Shown one piece after another: positions 8,178-16,602 of a DNA stretch of 64,000 nt. The notes beneath the pieces were generated by a model that was not told the DNA's origin, ran no database searches, and was given only the letters and a program-made list of their open reading frames with translations. The DNA is from an uncultured Elusimicrobia bacterium (GTDB lineage: Bacteria > Elusimicrobiota > Endomicrobiia > Endomicrobiales > CAIRNS01), in NCBI GenBank assembly GCA_903880015.1, contig CAIRNS010000007.1:124001-188000 (forward strand), read 5' to 3'. Each line of letters starts with the position of its first letter. Position 1 is the first letter of the stretch. The position numbers and the translations under genes are program-made.

Positions 8178-9137
8178 ATGTCAATCGTCAGACGCATTAC
8201 CTTTCTGATTATGCCGCTATACTTCCTCGTTACATCAGTGGCTGCATCATCCCCCGGAACCAGCATATTCTCTTTTCTGAAGATCTGCCCCGCGGCGCTT
8301 AACGCCGGCATGGGGGAAACATATGTCACCGCGGCTGCCCCGTCGGCGTGGGAAAACCCCGCCGTTCTTCCCTGGGTGGGGCATCCGGAATTAACGGTGT
8401 CGCGGATAATGTATCTGTCCGACATCAGCTACAGCTTTCTGCAGTACGCGCATCAAATTGATATGAATACGAGCATTGCCGGGTCACTGTCCTATCTGGG
8501 CGTTCCCGCCATGGATCGCACTGTTTCCGACGGCAGTATCGCCCAGTACGCCGAGCAGGGAACCTTTTCGAGTTACGATGCCGCGTTTTCGCTCAGTTTC
8601 GGCAAGCGCATTTCACGGGCATTTTCTTACGGCGTGACCGTGCGGGGTGCGCAGGAATCCATTGATTCATCGAGCACCGCCGGCGCCATGCTGTCGCTGG
8701 GTGGATTTTACCGCCCGCCCCGCAGTGATTGGCAGGCTGGATTTGGCGTTACCAACATCGGGCCGACCGTACAGGGTTTTGATTTGCCGACCGGGTTTTT
8801 TGCCGGGGTTGCCGGCGTGATATGTGCTCATGTTTTTTGGTCAAGCGAGGTCATCGGATACATGGACCAGATTGTCGATTTACGCACCGGCGTTGAATAT
8901 GAGATAAATCACACGCTCTTTTGGCGCGCCGGATACAAATACCCTCTGAAAGATTACGGCCTGGGGGAATTTCCGAACATTAACCTTACCGCCGGCGCGG
9001 GGTTTCAATTAAACGGGATGGTACTTGATTACGCATGGGTTCCTTATGGTGACATGGGCAATACCCACCGCTTAACGCTTTCGGTGCCCTTCGGCCCGGA
9101 TGTGATACATAAACGGATTTCGGAGAAACGCCGATGA
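8178..9137 (+). CDS. PorV/UPF0164-type outer-membrane beta-barrel protein
   Basis: A 319-aa protein with an N-terminal signal peptide (hydrophobic stretch ending near residue 25) followed by the family's typical entry, FLKICPAALNAGMGETYV and SAWENPA. The rest has alternating hydrophobic and polar strands and an aromatic-rich C-terminal part, as in PorV/PorQ and FadL-like barrels. PorV serves type IX secretion in Bacteroidota; in other phyla these barrels are simply abundant surface proteins, and no other secretion gene is visible here. A TATAAA-like box ends seven bases before the ATG and no ribosome-binding site is present, so the message may be leaderless or read through from the tRNAs. The stop overlaps the next gene's ATG. 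Confidence 0.8.
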   Translation: MSIVRRITFLIMPLYFLVTSVAASSPGTSIFSFLKICPAALNAGMGETYVTAAAPSAWENPAVLPWVGHPELTVSRIMYLSDISYSFLQYAHQIDMNTSIAGSLSYLGVPAMDRTVSDGSIAQYAEQGTFSSYDAAFSLSFGKRISRAFSYGVTVRGAQESIDSSSTAGAMLSLGGFYRPPRSDWQAGFGVTNIGPTVQGFDLPTGFFAGVAGVICAHVFWSSEVIGYMDQIVDLRTGVEYEINHTLFWRAGYKYPLKDYGLGEFPNINLTAGAGFQLNGMVLDYAWVPYGDMGNTHRLTLSVPFGPDVIHKRISEKRR

Positions 9138-11380
9138 GCCCGTCAATTTCGCCGGTGTCAAAAAAAATAAATCACATCTGCGCGACGCTCATCGCGTATT
9201 GGCTGCCGGTACTGTATTTTTTGATAGCGACGGCTTTTTACCTGAAAACGTATGATTCCGCCCAGATAAAGATTACCCTCATCGAGATCGGCGGGGTCGT
9301 GCTTCTGGCGATATGGCTCATTAAAATAATCGAATCGGACAGTTTCTTTTTTAAACGCTCCCTTCTTGTCATAGTCCCGCTGGTCGCCTACCTGCTTTCA
9401 GGCATTTTTTCTTATTGGCATTCCCCCTTCCCGTACGCGAGCGCCAACGAGCTGGTACGGCGCATTATATACATCGGTATCGCCCTGATTGTGATATCAG
9501 AGATTAATACCGAGGAAAAATTGCGGCGGCTTATGAATTGGCTGATAGCCGCGACTTTTGTCGTTTGCATATACGGACTTATCCAATACCTTGATTACAA
9601 GTATTTTCCCGCCCCGCCCGAACTGGGTCTTGATCCATTTATCTGGAGGCAGGCGTTTGGGTCGCGCATTTTTTCCACATTCGGGAACCCTAACTTTTTC
9701 GGCGATTTTCTTGTCGTGATGGGGCCGGTGGTCCTGGCTCTGTTTCTGCGCACCAAGAGTGTGCACTTGCTGTTGTTATGGGCAATGATTGCCTTTAATG
9801 TGACATACACCTATTCCAAAGGGGCGTGGCTGGGGTTTGCCGCCGGGTTGCTGGTGTTCGCTTTTCTGGTCGTCGGATTCTTTTTCAAGTCACGCAAAGG
9901 CAATACCAAAAAAATATTATTTATCATGGCGGCGGTCACGATGCTGTTAGTTGCAGTCGGAACGCGTCATCAGCTTAAAGGCAGGCCGGACAGCTCGTCT
10001 TTTAGAGTATTCACCTGGTTGTCTACCTGGGAAATGATCAAAACAAGCCCCATCATCGGCACGGGCATCGGTACGTATTATGTCACCTATCCGAGCTGGC
10101 GGCGGCCGCAGATATTTTTCATCGAATCGAAACATAACACTGAAACGGACCATCCGGAAGATGAGTATTTGGAGGTCTGGTACGACGAGGGTTTGGTCGG
10201 GTTCGGCATATTTCTGCTGTTGCTGGGCATGTTTTTAAAACTCGGCTATACCAATCTCAACTATTTCAGTTCCCTGCATCCTGATAAAAAACACGCCGAT
10301 ATCCGCGCGTATTACCAGTTGGGAATTCTGACGGCCGTGGCCGCACAGCTGGTCCATAACTTCGTGTGCGTGTCCCTGCGGTTTGTTTCATCAGGAGTCA
10401 TGCTGTGGCTGATGATCGGGCTCATCGGGGCAATCAATGTCAATAACCCCTTGCCCGAAAAAGATGCGCCGGAACCAGGGCCCTCGCCCCTGCCGTTGGG
10501 TGTTCGGCGGGTGCTTCAGGCGATGGTCCTGCTCGTGGCCGGCTACTTTGTCTGGATTTTTTACGGCTATTTCGACGCTGATTTAAATCACAACATGGCG
10601 ATTTCTTATTCCAAGCAGGGGCAGTGGGACCAGGCGCTCGATATCTACAAGGAAGTGGCGCGGGAAAACCCCTCATTTATCATGGCGCCTTATTTCATGG
10701 GCAATGTCTATAACGACCGCTGGGCGGCAGGCGATGGGGAGCTTGCCATCAAGAAATATGAAGATGTTTGGTCGCTGGCGCCCAACTATGTGCAATCCCG
10801 CCATCAGGCGGGCTTGATCTATCTCAAAGGGGGGGAAGACGAGAAAACGCTGGCTGAACAATCCCTCAAAAAAGGCGATACCCGCGCGGCGCAAGAGCAC
10901 GAGTCCAGGAAAAAAGAGTTGTGGCGCAAAGCGCTTATCGAGTTTGAGCGCTACCGGAAGCTTGATCCCATATTTCCCATCAATTACTATCGCATGGCTT
11001 GGATTTATCTGCAGTTGGGGGAATCGGACAAGGCGGAGTCCGTGTACAAGGATCATCTGAATTTTCCCGCTACTTTACAGCGTCCGCCGCACAACGCATG
11101 GGTTGAGGACTGGTCCGTCCGGCGCAGCGGTGAATATGCGGAGACCACTATAAATTTGGGCAATATCCGTTTCATGCGCAATGACCTTGCCGGCGCGCAA
11201 AAGTATTATGAAGCGGCTATACAACTCAACCCGTCCGCGATTGTGGCGATGAAGAATCTTGCTATCATATTCGGGAGAACCGGCCGCCGGGATTTGGTGG
11301 AACAGATGTGGCTGAAGATCCGATCAATCGCACCGCAAGATCCCGATGTCCAAAAAGTTTTTCACAACCCCCCGCAATAA
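9134..11380 (+). CDS. O-antigen ligase/polymerase family membrane protein with C-terminal TPRs
   Basis: A 748-aa protein. About 12 membrane segments fill residues 1-480 and contain the Wzy_C/WaaL-type core with the landmark FGNPNF and a long periplasmic loop ending in an EYLEVWYDEGLVG segment. After a last helix (about 460-480) come tetratricopeptide repeats to the C-terminus. Family members join or polymerise lipid-linked glycans in the outer leaflet of the inner membrane. The start overlaps the preceding barrel gene (ATGA). A paralogue lies at 12443. Substrate is unknown; ligase versus polymerase cannot be told apart from sequence. Confidence 0.85.
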   Translation: MSPSISPVSKKINHICATLIAYWLPVLYFLIATAFYLKTYDSAQIKITLIEIGGVVLLAIWLIKIIESDSFFFKRSLLVIVPLVAYLLSGIFSYWHSPFPYASANELVRRIIYIGIALIVISEINTEEKLRRLMNWLIAATFVVCIYGLIQYLDYKYFPAPPELGLDPFIWRQAFGSRIFSTFGNPNFFGDFLVVMGPVVLALFLRTKSVHLLLLWAMIAFNVTYTYSKGAWLGFAAGLLVFAFLVVGFFFKSRKGNTKKILFIMAAVTMLLVAVGTRHQLKGRPDSSSFRVFTWLSTWEMIKTSPIIGTGIGTYYVTYPSWRRPQIFFIESKHNTETDHPEDEYLEVWYDEGLVGFGIFLLLLGMFLKLGYTNLNYFSSLHPDKKHADIRAYYQLGILTAVAAQLVHNFVCVSLRFVSSGVMLWLMIGLIGAINVNNPLPEKDAPEPGPSPLPLGVRRVLQAMVLLVAGYFVWIFYGYFDADLNHNMAISYSKQGQWDQALDIYKEVARENPSFIMAPYFMGNVYNDRWAAGDGELAIKKYEDVWSLAPNYVQSRHQAGLIYLKGGEDEKTLAEQSLKKGDTRAAQEHESRKKELWRKALIEFERYRKLDPIFPINYYRMAWIYLQLGESDKAESVYKDHLNFPATLQRPPHNAWVEDWSVRRSGEYAETTINLGNIRFMRNDLAGAQKYYEAAIQLNPSAIVAMKNLAIIFGRTGRRDLVEQMWLKIRSIAPQDPDVQKVFHNPPQ

Positions 11381-11412
11381 CATGCTTGCCCCGAGGGCAA
11401 GCAGATATCCGT

Positions 11413-12423
11413 GTGAGGAACCATCGCTTGTATTACGCTGATAAAATTGAAAGTTTACGCGATATTTTCGGGACTAGTCAGATAGTTGTCGCCCGTGAGA
11501 GCATTACGGTCGGCGACAGAGAGTATCCCGTTATTGACGATGTTATCGTGGCGTCATCCCCCGAACAATATACGCCTTTTGTCCGCCGGCGATTGAATGC
11601 GGTTGCCGCGCCCGGAGTTCGCCAGGCGATGCATGCCGCCGATATTCAATTTACTTTTGGTGCAGAATGGCAAACATATGACACACTGCTGCCGGAACAC
11701 CGTCAGGAGTTTGACCGCTATTTTGACCTGGTGGATATCCAAGGACTAAAAAATGCCCGCGTGGCCGATATCGGGTGCGGTATGGGGCGCTGGAGTTATT
11801 TTTTAACGGACAAAGTCCGCGAGATAGTTCTTGTTGATTTTTCCGACGCCATATTCGTCGCCCGAAAAAATCTTGCCGGCGCCGCCAACGGGATTTTTAT
11901 CATGGCGGACCTTCAGCATCTTCCCCTGAGAGATGATTGTGCCGATTTTATTTTTTCGCTCGGCGTCCTGCACCATTTACCCATCCCCTGTTTTGATGCG
12001 GTGCGTTCCCTGAAACGCTACGCGCCGCGCTTGCTCATATTCCTATACTATGCGTTGGACAACCGTCCCGCGTATTTCCGCGCCTTGCTGGGACTGGTAA
12101 CCCTGCTGCGGCGCGCCGTGTGCCGGATACAAAATCCCGTCTTCCGTCGGTTATTTTCTCAGGCGGGCGTGTACGGCGTGTATCTGCCGCTCATCGCTTT
12201 GGGCTCTGCCGCGCGTTTGCTGGGGTTGAGCAGGTTTGTCCCGCTGTATGAGTTTTATCACGACAAGGGCCTGCGCCGCATCGAGCAGGATGTCTATGAC
12301 CGTTTTTTTACGCGTATCGAACAGCGGGTCACCCGCCGGGACATTATGCTTCTACGCACTGATTTTTCCGCCGTTACGCTATCCGAGCATATTCCCTATT
12401 GGCATTTTTTGTGCGTCCGCTGA
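11413..12423 (+). CDS. SAM-dependent methyltransferase (class I)
   Basis: The SAM-binding motif I is VADIGCGMGRW; the acidic residue ending strand 2 is in VLVDFSD; later motifs MADLQHLPL and FSLGVLHHLP are typical of the Methyltransf_11/25 group. The reading frame is open from inside the preceding gene (back to 11308), so the start is uncertain: GTG 11413 (336 aa) leaves the upstream gene intact, TTG 11386 is an alternative, and neither has a well-spaced ribosome-binding site. The gene sits between two ligase-TPR paralogues, so a role in modifying the surface glycan or its lipid carrier is likely but inferred. Confidence 0.8.
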   Translation: MRNHRLYYADKIESLRDIFGTSQIVVARESITVGDREYPVIDDVIVASSPEQYTPFVRRRLNAVAAPGVRQAMHAADIQFTFGAEWQTYDTLLPEHRQEFDRYFDLVDIQGLKNARVADIGCGMGRWSYFLTDKVREIVLVDFSDAIFVARKNLAGAANGIFIMADLQHLPLRDDCADFIFSLGVLHHLPIPCFDAVRSLKRYAPRLLIFLYYALDNRPAYFRALLGLVTLLRRAVCRIQNPVFRRLFSQAGVYGVYLPLIALGSAARLLGLSRFVPLYEFYHDKGLRRIEQDVYDRFFTRIEQRVTRRDIMLLRTDFSAVTLSEHIPYWHFLCVR

Positions 12424-12442
12424 TGCAATACGGAAGTAACCT

Positions 12443-14383
12443 ATGAAGCGGTTCTATACCTTTTCCCTTGCGTTTCTGCTGACAGTCCCTTCGCTGTTAT
12501 TTTTTACCGATCTTACGCGCAATCCCTACGCAGTCCAAATAGCGTTGCTTAATGTCATGACCGTTGCCATTGCGATTCTCTGGCTGATGCAGGGGATCCG
12601 CCAAAAATCCCTTGCCCTTCGTCGGACGCCTGCCGATTTTCCCCTGATTTCTTTCCTTGTCGTCGCCGCCGTTTCCTGGCTGACAATGTTTTTTGTCAAC
12701 GCGGGAGAACCCTATCTGCGGTATGGCATTTGCAACGAAGGGTTGCAGGGGTGGCTGTTTTTGCTGGTAAACGCCTTTTTGCCCTATTACGCCGCCGTAT
12801 ATCTGGTCAACGACGATAATCGCTCAGTTCTGATTACCGCTGTTTTTGTGACCGCGTGGCTGGCCGCGGCGTACGGCATTCTTCAGTATTTCGGTGTTGA
12901 ATTGGTGTGGCCAAATGTTCTTAATCCCTTCGGGGGCCGCTGTGTTTCCACCTTCGGAAATCCCAATTTTTTGTCATCCTATCTTGTGATGGTTTTGCCG
13001 GTGGCGCTGGTGCAGTGGTTTGCGCGTAAATCGTCCGTGCAGCGGTTCTTCCTCGGCATATTGATTATAACCTGTTTCATGGCCCTGCTTTCTACGATGA
13101 CGCGCTCATCGTGGGTAGGCAGCGTGGCGGCTATTGTCTGCGTCGTGATACTGCTGATGGTTTTTGAAAAAGAACGCTTTAAGATGAAGCGCGCGGCTCT
13201 TGCATTTTTGGGCGCGATACTGCTGGCGTTGACGGTGCTATGGCCGCGCAGCGATGTCGGGGGAAGTAATACCACCTTTGCCGAACGGCTCACCGAGACG
13301 GCCAAGGCCGTCGGAAGCAGTTATCAATCGTATGACCAGCGGCGGTTAATATGGTCTTGCGCGTGGCATATGGTTGCCGAAAACCCCGTTCTGGGAAAAG
13401 GGTGGGGATGCTTTGAGCTGTTTTATCCGTTGTATCAGGGGCGCCATTTGTTCCTGCCCGCCTATCATCCTTTCCGCACCCATGCTAACAACACTCATAA
13501 TGAAATACTTGAAATATGGTCGCAGACCGGTACCGCGGGGTTAGGGATATACCTATGGCTTATGGCGGTGCTGTTTCGCTCGGCATGGTCGGCAATACGC
13601 CGTCTGTCGGGCAATAAGCGCCTGCTTGCGATTGGACTGAGCGCCGGGGCAGTCGGGATGCTCACGGACAATCTGCTCAATGTGTCCCTGCATTTTGCGG
13701 TACCCGGATTTCTGTACTGGTGGCAGTGGGGGATACTGATGGGGCTGGGGTCGCTTGAGGTGACGGTCCTGCGGGTGCAGGCACCGCTCAAAAAAACTGC
13801 TGTTGCGATTCTGTGCGTGCTTGCTGCTCTGGCAATTGCCCGGTATTACCGGGGATTTATGGGGGAAGTGCACTATTTCAAGGGATTTAAATATTCCCGG
13901 AACAATGACCTTCAGCGGGCTATCGCCGAGCTGGAACAAGCGCACGCCTTGCGGCGACTGGATGTCAATACCAATTATGAACTTGCCAACTGCTACGCCC
14001 GCGCCGGGATGCGGGATGAGTCCATTGAACTCTACAAAGAATCCCTGCGGGCGAACGCCGGTTATGACGAAATTTATTTCAATATGGCGACGGTGCAGGC
14101 GCAGACGGGCGCCTTTGCTCCCAGCATTCTTGAATTTACCCGCTCACTATACATCAACCCCGTCTCGCTTGAGGGCTACGTGGCTCTCAGCAGTGTTTTT
14201 TTGAAGGACCCCGTCGCCTATGCCCGGGCGGGAGTCGCCTTGTGCACCCAGGGCATTTATTTTTTTCCGGACAACCAGGATATGATTAACAATCTACAAT
14301 ACTTCTCCGCCATCGCCAATCATCACCCCGCAGGCAAAACAAATTTCTCTATCCGTAAAAAAAACACCCCGCCCCCGCTATAA
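12443..14383 (+). CDS. O-antigen ligase/polymerase family membrane protein with TPRs (paralogue)
   Basis: A 646-aa protein of the same design as the one at 9134: N-terminal membrane segments, the FGNPNF landmark (about residue 172), a large periplasmic loop, an HNEILEIWSQTGTAG motif that parallels the paralogue's EYLEVWYDEGLVG, and TPR repeats over roughly the last 160 residues. It starts 19 bases after the methyltransferase, so the four genes from 8178 read as one unit. The two ligases may act on different substrates or form a two-step polymerise-and-attach pathway; that is inference. Confidence 0.85.
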   Translation: MKRFYTFSLAFLLTVPSLLFFTDLTRNPYAVQIALLNVMTVAIAILWLMQGIRQKSLALRRTPADFPLISFLVVAAVSWLTMFFVNAGEPYLRYGICNEGLQGWLFLLVNAFLPYYAAVYLVNDDNRSVLITAVFVTAWLAAAYGILQYFGVELVWPNVLNPFGGRCVSTFGNPNFLSSYLVMVLPVALVQWFARKSSVQRFFLGILIITCFMALLSTMTRSSWVGSVAAIVCVVILLMVFEKERFKMKRAALAFLGAILLALTVLWPRSDVGGSNTTFAERLTETAKAVGSSYQSYDQRRLIWSCAWHMVAENPVLGKGWGCFELFYPLYQGRHLFLPAYHPFRTHANNTHNEILEIWSQTGTAGLGIYLWLMAVLFRSAWSAIRRLSGNKRLLAIGLSAGAVGMLTDNLLNVSLHFAVPGFLYWWQWGILMGLGSLEVTVLRVQAPLKKTAVAILCVLAALAIARYYRGFMGEVHYFKGFKYSRNNDLQRAIAELEQAHALRRLDVNTNYELANCYARAGMRDESIELYKESLRANAGYDEIYFNMATVQAQTGAFAPSILEFTRSLYINPVSLEGYVALSSVFLKDPVAYARAGVALCTQGIYFFPDNQDMINNLQYFSAIANHHPAGKTNFSIRKKNTPPPL

Positions 14384-14416
14384 TAATCGTTGTATATATT
14401 TACATGTTCGATATAT

Positions 14417-14440
14417 TGTAGGGGCGGGCCTTGCGTCCGC
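14417..14440 (+). repeat. GC-rich hairpin repeat, copy 1
   Basis: Core GGGGCGGGCC-TTGC-GTCCGC. In full copies GGGCGGGC pairs with GTCCGCCC (8 bp with one G-T) around a CTTGC loop. Same family as 14512, 22944, 27911, 31462, 31781 and 35945. Confidence 0.85.
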
Positions 14441-14511
14441 TCGATTAGGATTTTTTCCTTGATGTAGTTGTGTCCATAGTGCCGCTTGAAGAAAATCATC
14501 CAGGCAATGAA

Positions 14512-14539
14512 GCGGGCGGACGCAAGGCCCGCCCCTGCA
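14512..14539 (-). repeat. GC-rich hairpin repeat, copy 2 (inverted)
   Basis: Reverse complement of the family core, facing copy 1. The two copies bracket about 70 bases that resemble sequence beside the copy at 22944 (a shared stretch of the type tgtgt-ccata-...-ttgaag), as if both were decayed copies of one larger element. Confidence 0.85.
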
Positions 14540-14615
14540 AGGTCAAGGAAAAACAGGACAAGAAAAACAGGGCAAGGCAAAAGCAAGGACAGGGTTCTGG
14601 GCGGGATTCCAGAAG

Positions 14616-14645
14616 TTGACAGAGACCGTTAAAAAATCGTATACT
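14616..14645 (+). promoter_or_regulatory. Promoter of the ATP synthase operon
   Basis: TTGACA (14616-14621), 18-base spacer, TATACT (14640-14645). This predicts an approximately 80-base leader before atpB. Confidence 0.75.
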
Positions 14646-14732
14646 TTTTGAGTGTAGCGTCGCTTATTTATTGGGGATACACGGCGGCGCTGTTTTTGTT
14701 TTATGGATGACCGCGGCTGAGAGTAGTGAGGG

Positions 14733-15479
14733 ATGGTATACAGGACCATGATATCGCTTAAGCCGGAAATCATAACTACTATCGGCGGTTTTTCCGTCAC
14801 CAATACGATTGGGTCGACGCTGTTGACCGACCTGGTGATTATTGCGGTTGTTTTTTTTCTCAACCGCTTTCTGGCGCTCAACCCGGGACGCTTGCAGAAT
14901 ATCATTGAAAGCGTCATAGAATATTTTCATGAGCTGACTGCGCAGGTTGCCGGCGACAGAGTCGAGGCAATTTTCCCCTGGTTTATCAGCTTCTTTATCT
15001 TCATTTTCATCTCAAACATCATGGGGCTTTTCCCCGGGTTTGAAACAATGCAGGTTCTTGAAAAAGGGACCGGCGAATATATTCCCTTACTGAGGACGGC
15101 GACCAGCGACCTCAATGTAACCGTAGCCCTGGCTGTCGTTTCCGTGACGGCGACGCATATTCTCAGTATTCGTCATATCGGCGTGTTTAATTATCTGAAA
15201 CGCTTTTTTTCGTTCAATCCTTTTTTTATGTTCGTGGGTGTTTTGGAGATGGTGGGAGAAGGCACAAAGCTGGTATCGCTGTCCTTCCGATTATTCGGCA
15301 ACATTTTTGCGGGCGCGGTCGTGCTCAGCACCGTTTCGACCCTTATGACTTACTCGGCTTTTTGGGGTCCTTTGCCGTTTATGGCGCTTGAAATGATAGT
15401 CGCCCTGATTCAGGCGTTGGTCTTTGCGATGCTGACTATGATTTTCATGAGTATTATGACGACAGTACACGAACACTGA
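14733..15479 (+). CDS. atpB: F0F1 ATP synthase subunit a
   Basis: Membrane subunit forming the two proton half-channels. The essential Arg is in the helix motif SFRLFGN, followed by GAVVLS as expected. Length 248 aa. There are two in-frame ATGs, 14733 and 14748; GAGGG touches the first and is 14 bases from the second, so the start is ambiguous by five residues. First gene of a complete atpBEFHAGDC operon; no atpI is seen upstream. Confidence 0.95.
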   Translation: MVYRTMISLKPEIITTIGGFSVTNTIGSTLLTDLVIIAVVFFLNRFLALNPGRLQNIIESVIEYFHELTAQVAGDRVEAIFPWFISFFIFIFISNIMGLFPGFETMQVLEKGTGEYIPLLRTATSDLNVTVALAVVSVTATHILSIRHIGVFNYLKRFFSFNPFFMFVGVLEMVGEGTKLVSLSFRLFGNIFAGAVVLSTVSTLMTYSAFWGPLPFMALEMIVALIQALVFAMLTMIFMSIMTTVHEH

Positions 15480-15719
<240 letters not shown>

Positions 15720-15736
15720 GTACAAGGTAGTCACCC

Positions 15737-16258
15737 ATGGAAATACTTCATTCATTTGGTTTAGACATAAAGCAGTTTGCCGCGCAGGTGGTCAATTTCC
15801 TGGTAATCGTTTTGATTATCAAGACATTTCTCTATCAGCCGCTCCGCGCCGTTTTGCGCGAACGCCAGGAGAAGATAAAGAAAGGGCTTGATGATTCTCA
15901 GGCGGCAACGCTCATGCTTGAGAAAACCGCGCAGGACAAGGCGGAAATACTCAAGGCGGCGCGCTTTGAGATGCAGAATATCATCGAGACCGCCCGCGGA
16001 ACCGCCGAGCAGATAAAACAAAACATCGTCGATGAGTCCCAGAAGGCGGCCGAGAAGATCGTTGCGCAGGCGAAAATCGAAGCTCAGCTTGAAATGGAAC
16101 GCATGGAACAGCAAGTGAAGTCGATGTCGCTGGTGTTGACGCAAAAAGTCCTGGCGACGCTGCTGCCGACATTGTTTTCCGAAGAACAGAAAGTGGCCAT
16201 ACTCAAAAAAGCAGTAGCCAGTTTGGAGCAGGGACCTCATGAACACGGCAACCATTAA
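15737..16258 (+). CDS. atpF: F0F1 ATP synthase subunit b
   Basis: A 173-aa stator subunit with one N-terminal membrane helix (about residues 12-32), then a long charged coiled coil that would dimerise and reach up to F1. Its 3' end overlaps atpH by 20 bases, so the two are translationally coupled. Confidence 0.94.
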   Translation: MEILHSFGLDIKQFAAQVVNFLVIVLIIKTFLYQPLRAVLRERQEKIKKGLDDSQAATLMLEKTAQDKAEILKAARFEMQNIIETARGTAEQIKQNIVDESQKAAEKIVAQAKIEAQLEMERMEQQVKSMSLVLTQKVLATLLPTLFSEEQKVAILKKAVASLEQGPHEHGNH

Positions 16259-16589
16259 AAAACTTGCGTATCTGACCGTCCCTCTGTGGGAAGTCCCTGA
16301 GGATGTTCAGCGGTTCGTCGCGGAGAAAATGTCGCGCGCTGACCGCAAGGAATTTTTATTTTATCTCAAGCAGGCATGGCAGCGCAGTCAGGTGTATGTA
16401 CGGCTTGCCGGCCCGCTGGATGAATCGGTGGCCCACGCCATTGTCGGGCGCTATGTAGGCGCAACGATACATTATGAATCAACGCCGGAGCTGGGTGGCG
16501 GGCTGCAGATTGAACGGGATAATACCATTATTGACATAAGTTTTCGCCGTATGATAGAAACTACTTTCCAGCGAATTAAAGAGAATTGA
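16239..16589 (+). CDS. atpH: F0F1 ATP synthase subunit delta, short form
   Basis: The C-terminal half is clear: the ELGGGLQI...[10 protein letters not shown] segment corresponds to the conserved 'GG-I-G-D-VID-S-R-RL' end of delta. Total length is only 116 aa against about 175-180 in the family, so much of the N-terminal helical domain that caps the alpha subunits is missing or very short. The start inside atpF has no longer alternative in this frame that I can support. Frame and operon position make it functional rather than a relic. Confidence 0.85.
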   Translation: MNTATIKKLAYLTVPLWEVPEDVQRFVAEKMSRADRKEFLFYLKQAWQRSQVYVRLAGPLDESVAHAIVGRYVGATIHYESTPELGGGLQIERDNTIIDISFRRMIETTFQRIKEN

Positions 16590-16602
16590 TGAAAGAGGTT
16601 GT

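Larger units (their letters stand above)
14384..14732. other. Gap with inverted repeat pair and the ATP synthase promoter
   Basis: No gene is supported here. The left part holds two copies of the 'GGGGCGGGCC' hairpin repeat in opposite orientation (14417-14440 and 14512-14539) about 70 bases apart. The right part holds the ATP synthase promoter and an 80-base leader. Confidence 0.7.

Noticed and set aside
7895-8302. Open frame of 135 codons
   Set aside because: It runs through both tRNA genes and the start of the PorV-like gene; its translation is tRNA sequence.
14323-14586. Minus-strand frame whose translation ends in an RTQGPP-type tail
   Set aside because: The same tail appears from 22789-23355; it comes from the GC-rich repeat, not from a conserved protein.
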